From positions 85,371 to 149,370 of the forward strand of contig JADQBT010000008.1 of NCBI GenBank assembly GCA_016278485.1: a stretch of DNA of 64,000 nucleotides, in the 5' to 3' direction. Shown in pieces: positions 8,337 through 17,654 of the stretch (positions are counted from its first letter, which is position 1; each line of letters starts with the position of its first letter). The notes below the pieces were generated by a model that saw only the letters and a list, made by a program, of their open reading frames with translations, was not told the DNA's origin and searched no databases. This DNA is from Halanaerobiales bacterium (lineage in GTDB: Bacteria; Bacillota; Halanaerobiia; Halanaerobiales; Halanaerobiaceae). Position numbers and translations under genes: made by a program.

Positions 8337-9386
8337 ATGAGAAAAAGATTTAGAGAATTAGGCTTTGAAATTGGTGAGTTAAAGACAGGCAAGTATAATG
8401 CTATCACAGACGTTGAAGGGGTAGTGGTGGGCCATAAGACTATTATTAAAAATGATGTATGTTCTGGTCTGACAGTGATTATGCCTAATCAGGGTGAACT
8501 AGCTGGGCATCATTTTCCAGCAGGACTTTTTACTTTTAATGGTACAGGTGAATTTACTGGCAGCCACTGGCTAGAAGAAACAGGCACTCTGGTAACACCG
8601 ATTGTTTTTACAGGTAGCAACTTACTCGGTCAGGTACATCATTATCTTTCTTTGGCTACAAGAAGAATTGATAAATTAGAGCCTTTTTCAAATGGTGTTG
8701 TTGCAGAAACCTGGGATGGTTGGTTAAGTAATCTTGAAAGTTCAACAATTGAGTATCAAGATCTAGAAGAGGCGATTCTAAATGCAAGTTCTGGAGTTGT
8801 CGAGGAAGGTAGTGTTGGTGGCGGCACAGCTATGTTTTGTTTTGAATTTAAAGGTGGTATTGGCACATCTTCCCGGATTGTTGAAGCTGAGTCAGGAAGC
8901 TATACAATTGCTGCTCTTGTTCAGACCAATTTTGGTAGAAGAGAAGATCTTAATATTAAGCAAAAGCCAGTAGGTAAAATATTAAACGAAAAAGAGGTGC
9001 CATTACCTTGGTCAACTCCGGATAATGATGGTTCTCTTTTAGTTACTATTGCAACTGATGCTCCTTTATTACCTTCACAATGTAAAAGAGTTTCAAAAAG
9101 GGCATCACTGGCTATGGCAAAAACCGGTGCAATTGGGGAAGAAGGTAGTGGTGATTTCTTTTTTACCTTTTCTACTAGTAATGATTTTGCTTATGATAAT
9201 GAAGAAGTTTATGCAATAAATATGTTTCCTTCAGAGCAACTTGATGCTCTATTTGAGGGAGCAATCGAGGCAGTACAGGAAGCGATTATTAATTCACTCT
9301 GTATGGCAGAAACATTAGAAGGTCAGCAAGATAGGAAGATACATGCGCTTCCTTTAGCTAGATTAAAAGAGATCTTAACATCATAA
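8337..9386 (+). CDS. P1 family peptidase (DmpA/BapA-type self-processing aminopeptidase)
   Basis: 349 residues, matching the P1 (S58) family of Ntn-hydrolase-like aminopeptidases. These precursors cut themselves so that a new N-terminal Ser or Thr becomes the nucleophile. The expected processing site is DG/SLLVTIATDAPLL, giving Ser233 as the nucleophile. Other family marks are CSGLTVIMP (42-50), the glycine-rich SVGGGTAM (159-166) with KGGIGTSSR, and the late GSGDFFFTFST. There is no signal peptide. Relatives act on short peptides, D-residues or beta-peptides; which applies here is unknown. The start ATG follows AATGGAGG. It sits 24 bases after the amidohydrolase. Confidence 0.87.
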   Translation: MRKRFRELGFEIGELKTGKYNAITDVEGVVVGHKTIIKNDVCSGLTVIMPNQGELAGHHFPAGLFTFNGTGEFTGSHWLEETGTLVTPIVFTGSNLLGQVHHYLSLATRRIDKLEPFSNGVVAETWDGWLSNLESSTIEYQDLEEAILNASSGVVEEGSVGGGTAMFCFEFKGGIGTSSRIVEAESGSYTIAALVQTNFGRREDLNIKQKPVGKILNEKEVPLPWSTPDNDGSLLVTIATDAPLLPSQCKRVSKRASLAMAKTGAIGEEGSGDFFFTFSTSNDFAYDNEEVYAINMFPSEQLDALFEGAIEAVQEAIINSLCMAETLEGQQDRKIHALPLARLKEILTS

Positions 9387-9413
9387 TCACAAATTTTATA
9401 GAGGGTGTAAATA

Positions 9414-10535
9414 ATGAAGCTTAAACTATTACATACAGGCGATTTGCATATTGGCATGAAGTTTAATAATTATGCAGAAGAAATTAAGAGGAAATTAGTT
9501 GCAGCAAGGTTTAATGTTTTGGCTGAACTTATAGAGAAGGCAAATAAAGCACAATGTAATCTTTTTGTTATCAGCGGAGATTTGTTTGATAAGGTAAATA
9601 TTAAACAGGAAGATATTCTTCGAGTATTAAATTTGCTGCAACGGTTTGCTGGTGATGCTGTTCTTGTACTGCCTGGTAACCATGATTATGATAATGGCAT
9701 GGTTGAACTCTGGCAGAAGTTTGCTGCTAATAAGCAAGGAAATATTCTTTTACTTAATGAGTATCGGCCTTATGATTTAGATGAATTTGATCTTGACCTA
9801 ATCGTCTATCCGGCTCATTGTGATCAAAAACATGCTAATGATAATAGATTAAGTTGGATAAAAGATTTAACAGAAAAACCAGCTGGAGCCTGGCAGATTG
9901 GGATAGCCCATGGAGCTCTAGTTGGGCTATCGCCTGACCTTGATGATCAGTATTTTAATATGAGTGAAAATGAACTAATAGAAATAGGACTTGATCTCTG
10001 GCTTTTAGGCCATACACATCTGCCTTATCCTTTAGGTGAAGAAATTATCAACAGACAGATATTTAATGCAGGGACCCCTGAACCGGATGGGATGGACTGT
10101 ACAAGGGATGGCTCAGCCTGGTTAATAGAGTTAGATGAAGATAAATCAGTCAGAGCTGAACTTCTGGAAACAGGCCAGTATCGTTTTTTTGATATTGCTT
10201 ATCAAATTCAGGCTGAAGATGATTTTGTGCGGCTAAAAAGAGAACTTTTAGCTGGGGATGCAGCCCGGAAACTAGTTAGAGTAAAACTGAGCGGTAGAGT
10301 TTCTGAAGAAGTTTATCAGGCAAAAGAAAAAATATATACAGATTTACGGAATCAATTGGGGCATTTGCATATTGATGATAGTCAGTTAAAGATGCAGATT
10401 AATCAAGAAGTAATAGAAAGAGAGTTTAGTACAGGTTCTTTTCCCTATAGTTTATTAAAAGAACTGAGCTTAGACCCAGCTGATGATGATGCATTACAGT
10501 TAGCCTATGAACTAATAAAAGAGGTGAGGAGATGA
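9414..10535 (+). CDS. SbcD/YhaO-type metallophosphoesterase (DNA exonuclease subunit)
   Basis: 373 residues with the calcineurin-like phosphoesterase motifs in order: HTGDLHIG at the N-terminus, VISGDLFDK, LPGNHDYDN, IAHGAL and LGHTHLP. These bind two metal ions, usually Mn. The order and the overlap (ATGA) with an SbcC/Rad50-like ATPase downstream identify the YhaO-YhaN pair of Firmicutes, related to Mre11-Rad50, which acts on DNA ends. The C-terminal 100 residues would be the ATPase-binding region. The ATG follows GAGGGTG. Confidence 0.86.
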   Translation: MKLKLLHTGDLHIGMKFNNYAEEIKRKLVAARFNVLAELIEKANKAQCNLFVISGDLFDKVNIKQEDILRVLNLLQRFAGDAVLVLPGNHDYDNGMVELWQKFAANKQGNILLLNEYRPYDLDEFDLDLIVYPAHCDQKHANDNRLSWIKDLTEKPAGAWQIGIAHGALVGLSPDLDDQYFNMSENELIEIGLDLWLLGHTHLPYPLGEEIINRQIFNAGTPEPDGMDCTRDGSAWLIELDEDKSVRAELLETGQYRFFDIAYQIQAEDDFVRLKRELLAGDAARKLVRVKLSGRVSEEVYQAKEKIYTDLRNQLGHLHIDDSQLKMQINQEVIEREFSTGSFPYSLLKELSLDPADDDALQLAYELIKEVRR

Positions 10536-12952
10536 GGCTGAAAAGTTTTAAAACAAATACTTTTGCTGGTATTAGAGAGCAAGAAATAGAGTTTAAGGAT
10601 GGTATTAATATTCTTTTGGGACCCAATGAAGCAGGTAAAAGTACTTTGGTTGAAGCTATTTTTGCGACTTTATTTAAAAACGCCAAATTGAGACTAAACC
10701 GTAGTGCTGATCTAGATTTCAAAGAACGCTTTATGCCTTATCCAGATGGTGAATATATAAATGGTAGGGTAGAATTTATAATCGATGAAGATTTATATCG
10801 TCTGGAAAAGGAATGGAGTAATGACTATCGTTCAGAACTTACTAGACCTGATGGACAAAAATTGGTTGGAGAAAAGCAAGTTAGTAAAGAAATGGATGCT
10901 CTATTAGATTTAGGAGCGGCAGCTTATGGGAATATAGTATTTGCCAGACAGAGAGAAATTAAAGAAGCTGTAGCTAAAATTACTAGTGATAAGGAAATTA
11001 TCAATACAGTTAGTAGTTTTTTGCGTCGGGCCGTGATGGAATTAGAAGGGATATCTATAGAAAGTCTGCGAAGTAGCCTAGCTGAAAAAATAGATAGATT
11101 AACAAAACGCTGGGATCTTAATGAAAATAGGCCAGAAAATCCGAACAGGGACCTTAACAATCCCTATCAGGTTGGTTGTGGCTTAATCTATGAGGCATAT
11201 ATAGCAAGTGGTCAACAAAAAAGAAAATTAGAAAAAGCACGAGAATTGGAAGAAAATTATGCTACTACAGGCAGTAAATTGCGAGAATTAAAAAAGTCGC
11301 GTGAAGAGATTATTTCAGAGATTAAAAGATTATCTGAATTGGAATCCGATATTTATCGACGGGATAAAATCAGGCCTGAGCTGGAACGTTTGCAGGAAAA
11401 GGTTGTAGATTTAAAAGAGGTTAATCAACTTTGGCCAGTTAAAGAAAATGAGTTGGCAAGAAAAGAAAGTGAATTAAAAGAGATTAATGAAAGGTTAATT
11501 TCATTGCGGGAAGAAAGGCAGCTGGCAAAAAAGAAAGTAAAGGCCTGTCAGGCTGCTGACCTTCTAGAAAAAATAGATGAAATTACAGAGAGAATAAATA
11601 ATGAAAAAGCAAATAAAACTGAGCTAAAAGAAATTACTGCTAGTCAGATTGAAAAATTAGAGAGTTTTGAGAAAGTTATTAACCGTAATCAAGCAGCATT
11701 GGAGGCAGCTACTCTGCTCGGTAATCTCAGTCAGGCTGCTACTGAAGTTACAATCACCAGAGGTGTAACTGAACCAGAAAAAATCATTGCTGGAGATGAG
11801 TTTAAAGCTCAGGGATATCTTAGAGTGGAGACAGACCAGCTAGATTTAGAGATACAATCTGGTGAAATTGACTTTCCTAGCTTAAAAGAAGAAATGAATG
11901 TTGCACAAACTAAAAGGAAAACTCTTTTAGAACAACTTTCTGTGGATGATATTGCTACGGCAAAATTAGTACAGAAAAAGTACGCTTCCTTAGAGAGTGA
12001 AATAAAGAATCTCACAGCCCAAAAAGATCAATTACTCAATGGGAGTGATTATTCTGAGTTAAAAGAGCAAGCTGCAATGAAAGCAGGCTTGAAAAAAGTT
12101 AGAGAACAAGAACAGTTAGAAGATATAATTGATCAGTTCCAGGATCAAAAAACTGATCTTACAGGAGAAGTGAAATCATTGCAGGATCAGTTGTCAAGCT
12201 GGAGCAAAAAGTACGAGAGTAAAGATCAAATTTTTGATTTAATTATTGACATTAGAGCAGAGCTCAAAAATTATCAAAAAGAACTAAAAAATCTCCAACA
12301 ACTACCATCAGAATTTGATTCGACAAAAGAATTTATGCATAAATTGCAGGATTTACGCAGCACTAAAGATGAGATGGAGGAAAAATATCGGATCACACAT
12401 AAACAATTAATCGAAATTAATGCAGAACTTCCAGATGAATCAACTGAAGAAATTGAAAAAAAATATTTACAGTTAGAAAAAGAGTTACAACGTTATCAAA
12501 AAAAAGCAAAAAATTTAATGAGAATCAATGAAGTTGTAGTAGAAAAATTGGCAGAAATGGATGAAAATAGTTTTGCCCCATTAGTAAATTCATTTAGTAA
12601 TTATTTAACTAAATTAACTGCTGGGCACTATGAATTAGGAAATGTTGATGCTAGTTTTGAATTAATGATAGCAGATCAGAATAAGCAGTTACCGGTTGAT
12701 AGTAGATATCTATCTTATGGTACATATGATAGTGCGGCACTTGCTCTCAGATTTGCTCTGCTTGATCAACTATATCAAGAGAATAAAGGGTTTTTGGTCT
12801 TAGATGATTGCCTGGTTAACCTTGATCCAGAGCGTCGTAAAAAGGCAGTAGAATTGATCAAACAATTTGCAAATAAACATCAAGTTATTTTTACTACATG
12901 TAGTCCAGCTACTGCAGAAGAATTAGCTGGCAAAATTATAAATTTGGTCTGA
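10532..12952 (+). CDS. SbcC/YhaN-type AAA ATPase with long coiled coil
   Basis: 806 residues. The Walker A motif GPNEAGKST is at residues 30-38, and a long Glu/Lys-rich coiled coil fills about 220-660. The signature-like region YLSYGTYDSAALALR and Walker B FLVLDDCLVNLD lie near the C-terminus. This is the Rad50/SbcC plan, but there is no CxxC zinc hook in the middle of the coil, which fits the YhaN branch. It partners the upstream phosphoesterase through a four-base ATGA overlap behind GAGGTGAGGAG. The probable role is ATP-controlled opening of DNA ends to the nuclease. It is followed directly by the MalT-like regulator. Confidence 0.85.
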   Translation: MRLKSFKTNTFAGIREQEIEFKDGINILLGPNEAGKSTLVEAIFATLFKNAKLRLNRSADLDFKERFMPYPDGEYINGRVEFIIDEDLYRLEKEWSNDYRSELTRPDGQKLVGEKQVSKEMDALLDLGAAAYGNIVFARQREIKEAVAKITSDKEIINTVSSFLRRAVMELEGISIESLRSSLAEKIDRLTKRWDLNENRPENPNRDLNNPYQVGCGLIYEAYIASGQQKRKLEKARELEENYATTGSKLRELKKSREEIISEIKRLSELESDIYRRDKIRPELERLQEKVVDLKEVNQLWPVKENELARKESELKEINERLISLREERQLAKKKVKACQAADLLEKIDEITERINNEKANKTELKEITASQIEKLESFEKVINRNQAALEAATLLGNLSQAATEVTITRGVTEPEKIIAGDEFKAQGYLRVETDQLDLEIQSGEIDFPSLKEEMNVAQTKRKTLLEQLSVDDIATAKLVQKKYASLESEIKNLTAQKDQLLNGSDYSELKEQAAMKAGLKKVREQEQLEDIIDQFQDQKTDLTGEVKSLQDQLSSWSKKYESKDQIFDLIIDIRAELKNYQKELKNLQQLPSEFDSTKEFMHKLQDLRSTKDEMEEKYRITHKQLIEINAELPDESTEEIEKKYLQLEKELQRYQKKAKNLMRINEVVVEKLAEMDENSFAPLVNSFSNYLTKLTAGHYELGNVDASFELMIADQNKQLPVDSRYLSYGTYDSAALALRFALLDQLYQENKGFLVLDDCLVNLDPERRKKAVELIKQFANKHQVIFTTCSPATAEELAGKIINLV

Positions 12953-12982
12953 TTGATAACCATTAGAAAGAAAGGTGAGAAG

Positions 12983-15601
12983 ATGGACTTTTTATATAGT
13001 TTTAATACCACTCTTCCTCGATCAAGTGAAAACCTAGTCAAACGGGAAAAACTATTTAATTTGATTGATGATAAGTTAACTAGTCAGAGTAGTTTTTTAC
13101 TTGTTTCTGCACCTGCTGGTTATGGTAAAACCGCTCTTTTGACAGAGTGGATAAAAACAAATGACTATTTGACTGCCTGGTTTTCAGTTGATGCTAATGT
13201 ATTAGGGGCGGCATCATTTTTTGCTGGCATTGTAGCCAGTCTAGAAAAAGTGGTGGATTTTGACTTTAAAGGCACAAAAAATATTTTACAGATACCTACT
13301 TTGCCTGAGCCTGATTCGGTGATTGGTTCATTGATTGCTGAAATTAAGCTAGTTTCTGATCAAATAATTTTAGTAATTGATGATTATCATCTAATTGAAA
13401 ATCAATTTATTCATCAAGGATTGGAAAAATTACTTAAATTTACACCTGATAATTTTAAATTAATTATTTTAACTAGAGAAGATCCTCCATTTATGTTACA
13501 CCGTTATAAAATTGAAGGACGTATGAGTGAAATAAGGGTAGATGACCTACGTTTTCAGTTAGATGAAGTGGAAGCTTTATTGCAAAAGCAGATGCAATTA
13601 CAGATAACAAAAGCAGATATTAGACAATTGCAAAAGAATGCAGAAGGCTGGATTTCTGGCCTCAGACTGGTTGCTATGAAACTAAAAGAAAAAGATAAAA
13701 AAACAATTCATGATTTTGTGGTAAATTTTTCTGGTAGCCATTATTATATTATCGATTATTTGGTTGAAGAGGTATTGAGTGAATTAGATGACACGCTTCA
13801 GGAGTTCCTTTTTAAAACTTCAGTTGTAGAAAGATTAAATGCTGATTTATGCAATTTTTTAACAGATAAGCATGATAGCGCTGCCCTGCTCAAAAATATG
13901 GAGGATATGAATCTCTTTATTTTTGCTGTTGATGCTGAAAAAAAGTGGTTTAGGTATCATAATCTTTTTCGAGATTCACTTATAACAAACTTAACAAAAA
14001 CAGACAGAAGAAAACTTCACAGCAAAGCAGCTAATTGGTTTAATAGTCAGGGCATGCACCAGGAAGCGATAAATCAAGCTATTAAAGCAGTTGATTTTAA
14101 GTTGGCAGTTATTTATTTAACAGAAGCAATTCCTGAACTTCTTGAAAAAGGAAGTATAAAATTAATGGCAGAGTTACTGGACTTAATTCCTGATCAATAC
14201 CTTAAGGAAAGTGGTCAGTTAATGGTGATGAAGGCCTGGGTTTTATTTGTAATCGGTAAGAGAAAAGATGTTTTATATTATGTTAATTTATTAAACCATA
14301 ATCCTGACTTATTAGATAATGATAATCGAGGACGCTTAATGTCTTTGACTGCTCTTTTGCCAGAAATAAATGTTGAGAGAGATCCAGAGGAGATGGCTAT
14401 TGATGCATTAACTCTGATTGCTGAAAGAGATAAAATATTTAAGATTAATGCACTAATGTCTCTAGGGCAAATACAAGCTTATAAAGGAAAGTTAAAAGAG
14501 GCAATTGCTACTTTTAAAAAGAGCTATTATTTAGCCAGAGAAGCAGGACAAGTGTTTATGGAAATGAATTCTCTCATGAATTTAGCTTTAAAGCTTAATC
14601 AGAGGGGAAGTCTACAGGAAGCGATTACCCTATGTGAAGAGAATATTATAAGATATAAAAATGATACGGGTTATTTAGAACCACTGGCCAGGCTTATCTA
14701 TATTCCACTTGGTATTTTGCTTTACCATAAAGGTGATTATATGCAGGCTAAAGATTATCTTATTAAAGGTGTTGAGATAAGTGAACAATTAAAACTGGTC
14801 CATGTTTCCTGGATGCCCAAGATTTTTTATGCACAGAGTTGTTATAAATTAGGAGAAAAAAAACTTGCTTATGAGATCATCAATGATACTCTTCAAATAA
14901 CAAATGAATATAATCTTAAACCAAATTATCTCTGGGCAGAAAATGTAAAAATTGAATTTGATTTGTATGATAATAAACATAAAATTGGCGATGAAAAAAT
15001 TCTTCAATATCAAAAAATATGTGAAAATGAATTAAATCCGGCTACAGTCAGAACATTTTTTACTTATACTCGAATTTTATTGAGTAAGCAGGAGAATGAA
15101 AAAGCAATTGCCTGTTTAGAAAAAATTAAAAAAGCAAGTAATGATTATCTAAATTATATTTCTGTTAGTATTTTGCTGGCACTTGCATTTTGGCATACTG
15201 GGCAAAAAATAAAAACAAAAAAATATTTGTCTGAAGCAATGACTATGGCTGGCAGAGAAGGTTATTTAACTCCCTTTATAGAAGAAGGAAAGCTTATTAT
15301 TCCCTTACTGAAAGCAAATCAAGAATTGGCTCCTGTGTTGGTAAGAAAGATATTAGCTAGATTAGAGATTGATGAAGATGCTAATAAATTAGAAACTGGA
15401 CTTGTAGACCCCCTTACTGATAGAGAAGTTGAGATTCTGGCCCTGGTAGGAGAGGGGCTAGCAAATAAAAAGATTGCAGATAAATTATTTATTACACAGG
15501 GTACTACCAAATGGCATCTTAGTAATATATATTCTAAGTTGGGAGTAAGAAATCGGACCAAAGCTGCCTTTAAAGCTAGAGAATTAGGTTTAATAGACTA
15601 A
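12983..15601 (+). CDS. MalT-like LuxR-family transcriptional regulator (STAND ATPase)
   Basis: About 872 residues. It has an N-terminal NTPase with Walker A APAGYGKTA (43-51) and IDDYHLI as Walker B, a winged-helix and TPR-like helical middle (about 330-770), and a C-terminal LuxR HTH (about 805-870: LTDREVEILALVGEG, NKKIADKLF, HLSNIYSKLGV). This is the MalT plan: an inducer-controlled ATPase activator. The inducer and targets are not visible. The start is put at ATG 12983 because AAAGGTGAG is placed correctly; a TTG at 12953 would add ten residues but has no site. It ends the run of co-oriented genes beginning at gtfA and is followed by a terminator. Confidence 0.87.
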   Translation: MDFLYSFNTTLPRSSENLVKREKLFNLIDDKLTSQSSFLLVSAPAGYGKTALLTEWIKTNDYLTAWFSVDANVLGAASFFAGIVASLEKVVDFDFKGTKNILQIPTLPEPDSVIGSLIAEIKLVSDQIILVIDDYHLIENQFIHQGLEKLLKFTPDNFKLIILTREDPPFMLHRYKIEGRMSEIRVDDLRFQLDEVEALLQKQMQLQITKADIRQLQKNAEGWISGLRLVAMKLKEKDKKTIHDFVVNFSGSHYYIIDYLVEEVLSELDDTLQEFLFKTSVVERLNADLCNFLTDKHDSAALLKNMEDMNLFIFAVDAEKKWFRYHNLFRDSLITNLTKTDRRKLHSKAANWFNSQGMHQEAINQAIKAVDFKLAVIYLTEAIPELLEKGSIKLMAELLDLIPDQYLKESGQLMVMKAWVLFVIGKRKDVLYYVNLLNHNPDLLDNDNRGRLMSLTALLPEINVERDPEEMAIDALTLIAERDKIFKINALMSLGQIQAYKGKLKEAIATFKKSYYLAREAGQVFMEMNSLMNLALKLNQRGSLQEAITLCEENIIRYKNDTGYLEPLARLIYIPLGILLYHKGDYMQAKDYLIKGVEISEQLKLVHVSWMPKIFYAQSCYKLGEKKLAYEIINDTLQITNEYNLKPNYLWAENVKIEFDLYDNKHKIGDEKILQYQKICENELNPATVRTFFTYTRILLSKQENEKAIACLEKIKKASNDYLNYISVSILLALAFWHTGQKIKTKKYLSEAMTMAGREGYLTPFIEEGKLIIPLLKANQELAPVLVRKILARLEIDEDANKLETGLVDPLTDREVEILALVGEGLANKKIADKLFITQGTTKWHLSNIYSKLGVRNRTKAAFKARELGLID

Positions 15602-15621
15602 AGTTATTTCAATAATTATTT

Positions 15622-15684
15622 AAAAGATACTTTTTAAAAGTTAGGTTTAGCAAATCCCTAACTTTTGATAGGTGTCTTTTTTTT
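15622..15684 (+). terminator. Two-part intrinsic terminator after the LuxR gene
   Basis: An inner stem AAAAGTTAGG / CCTAACTTTT is enclosed by an outer stem AAAAGATAC / GTGTCTTTT (one G-U), followed by a U run. It separates the gtfA-luxR run from the next cassette. Confidence 0.8.
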
Positions 15685-15730
15685 ATTCATACGTTATTAT
15701 ATATTTAGAACTTAAGTAAAGGAGCAGATC

Positions 15731-15937
15731 ATGGAATATTATGAGGTAATTGTTAGAGGTCATTTAAACAAAAAAAGATTTTTAATGTTTGCTGAAATGG
15801 ATGTTATTTTATTAGATAATGGCAGAACAATTTTAACTGGTAAACTTGACCAGGCGGGACTGTTTGCAATTTTAAATTACATTCGCGATATGGGTGTTAA
15901 GTTACTGTCAGTTAAAATAATTAACAAAAGAGGGTGA
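15731..15937 (+). CDS. 68-residue protein of unknown function
   Basis: It starts at ATG behind AAAGGAGCAG. The product (MEYYEVIVRGHLNKKR to IINKRG) alternates short strands and one helix, without cysteines, membrane helix or known motif. Its stop overlaps the surroundings of the next ribosome site (AGAGGGTG), so the two are probably translated as a unit. It is the first gene of the cassette that runs to 19818. No family is recognised. Confidence 0.62.
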   Translation: MEYYEVIVRGHLNKKRFLMFAEMDVILLDNGRTILTGKLDQAGLFAILNYIRDMGVKLLSVKIINKRG

Positions 15938-15942
15938 GAATT

Positions 15943-16512
15943 ATGAAATTAAAATTAATGTTTATAATGGTGTGTTTGTTATTAATTATCATTAGTGGGA
16001 CCGTAAATGCTTTCCAAGTTGTAGAGTTAGATTCTAAAAGTAATGAGTTGACTTTAGATTTTAAGGGATCTCGCATCCGTGTGGAGACCTGGCAGAATGA
16101 TTATCTAAAGATCGAACCAACTTATTTGGTTCAGGAGGAGTATTCAATTTCAAAAAATGGTGAAGTTATTTCTTTTGACAAAAGGGAACATTTGCAAAAA
16201 TATCCTGATGATCTCGAAAATAATGAGATATTCTTCATTCCAAATGAAGTCTTCTTTATTATCAAGGTTCCACAAAATACGATACTGAGTATTCAGGCTG
16301 AAAGTGTAAATGCAAAAAATGGTTGTCTTTTAAAAGAAATAACTGCTCGTTATGTAAGGGTTAGAGAAGCAACTTTTTTAAAGGAATTTAAAGGTAAAGG
16401 TGAAAAGATATATATTCGAGATTCACATTTTTTAAATGAAAAACATTTTGATTTTAAGAAAGTGATTATAGATAATCATAAAATAAAGAGGGTGTTAAGA
16501 TGGATTTTTTGA
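15943..16512 (+). CDS. Exported beta-rich protein, weakly DUF4097-like
   Basis: 189 residues from the ATG at 15943, behind AGAGGGTG; a GTG at 15934 is in frame but too close to the site. Residues 1-23 form a signal peptide (basic MKLK, hydrophobic core, cut after VNA). The mature part is beta-rich, with short repeating strands such as RVETWQNDYLKIE and VRVREATFL, recalling the DUF4097 group of putative adhesin-like beta-helix proteins. That resemblance is weak. It is most likely secreted or surface-retained. Its end overlaps the start of the hydrolase gene by 13 bases. Confidence 0.6.
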   Translation: MKLKLMFIMVCLLLIIISGTVNAFQVVELDSKSNELTLDFKGSRIRVETWQNDYLKIEPTYLVQEEYSISKNGEVISFDKREHLQKYPDDLENNEIFFIPNEVFFIIKVPQNTILSIQAESVNAKNGCLLKEITARYVRVREATFLKEFKGKGEKIYIRDSHFLNEKHFDFKKVIIDNHKIKRVLRWIF

Positions 16513-17612
16513 GTAAAAGAAGAGTATTTATCTTTATGGGTATTATAGCTGCACTTATTGGAATTATGGCATTTATGCCAGGCCAGACTGAGTCAATTAT
16601 AGATGAAAATGGAAATGATATTTCAGGAAGTATTGCCAGGATGGAAGAGATTAAATTAGGTGGTGTAAAACAATGGATTGTTGTGAGAGGAAAAAGTGTA
16701 AATAAGCCAATATTATTATTATTATCTGGTGGGCCAGGAGCAACAGAAATGGGACGTTTTCTTAAATATAATAGTAAACTAGAAGAAGAATTTTTAGTTG
16801 TCAACTGGGAACAACGTGGCTGTGGGAAATCATATGATGGGGAGAACCTGACTGAACTAACAGTAAATCAGTATGTTTCTGATATTAATGAATTAACTAA
16901 CTATTTAAAAGAAAAGTTTAATAAAGAAAAAATTTATTTATTAGGTCATTCCTGGGGTACTATCATCGGGACAAAGGCTGTCCAGAAATATCCAGAACAG
17001 TTTTATGCCTATATTGGAGCAGCACAAATGGTTAATATTGAAAAGACTGATAAATATATGTATAATTATGTTTTAACTGCTGCCAAAAATGCAGGAGATA
17101 ATAAGTTAGTAGAGAAATTGGAGGAAGCAGGTGAACCTCCATATTATGGAGAAGGTCTACTAAAAAAATATCAACCAATTTTAACTAAATATGCAGTTTA
17201 TTATAAAAAAGAGAACCCATTTCAGGAAAAAAATAGAGAATGGTTTAATCCTTTAAGTATTTTCTGGATTCCAGAATATAATCTTGTGGATAAAATTAAT
17301 GTTGTAAAAGGAATGCTTAATACTTTTGGTATAATCTATCCTCAATTACAGGATTTAGACTTTGTAGAGCAAGCAAATAAACTTGAGGTGCCAGTATATT
17401 ATCTAATCGGTAAACATGATTATACAGCTAAATATATTGAAGAATACTTTGAAGTATTAGATGCACCAAGTAAAGATTTAATCTGGTTTAATAATTCTGC
17501 TCATGGAGAAATATGGACTGAAGCAGATAAATTTCATGATATAATGGTAAATAAAGTATTGCCTGAAACTTATTCTAAAGAGGTGAATCATGTCAAAAAA
17601 ATTTTTAAGTAA
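16500..17612 (+). CDS. Membrane-anchored alpha/beta hydrolase, proline iminopeptidase-like
   Basis: 370 residues. A hydrophobic helix at about 9-26 follows RRVF and probably anchors the protein with the catalytic domain outside. The hydrolase marks are clear: SGGPG for the oxyanion region (HGGPG in proline iminopeptidases), NWEQRGCGKS, the nucleophile elbow GHSWG, Asp in GKHDYT and His in NSAHGE. Relatives remove N-terminal proline or hydrolyse related amides and esters, but the membrane anchor is unusual for iminopeptidases. The ATG follows AGAGGGTG and overlaps the previous gene by 13 bases. Confidence 0.84.
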   Translation: MDFLSKRRVFIFMGIIAALIGIMAFMPGQTESIIDENGNDISGSIARMEEIKLGGVKQWIVVRGKSVNKPILLLLSGGPGATEMGRFLKYNSKLEEEFLVVNWEQRGCGKSYDGENLTELTVNQYVSDINELTNYLKEKFNKEKIYLLGHSWGTIIGTKAVQKYPEQFYAYIGAAQMVNIEKTDKYMYNYVLTAAKNAGDNKLVEKLEEAGEPPYYGEGLLKKYQPILTKYAVYYKKENPFQEKNREWFNPLSIFWIPEYNLVDKINVVKGMLNTFGIIYPQLQDLDFVEQANKLEVPVYYLIGKHDYTAKYIEEYFEVLDAPSKDLIWFNNSAHGEIWTEADKFHDIMVNKVLPETYSKEVNHVKKIFK

Positions 17613-17654
17613 CGGTAAGATAAATTAGATAGAACTAGGGAGTGATAGGTAAAT

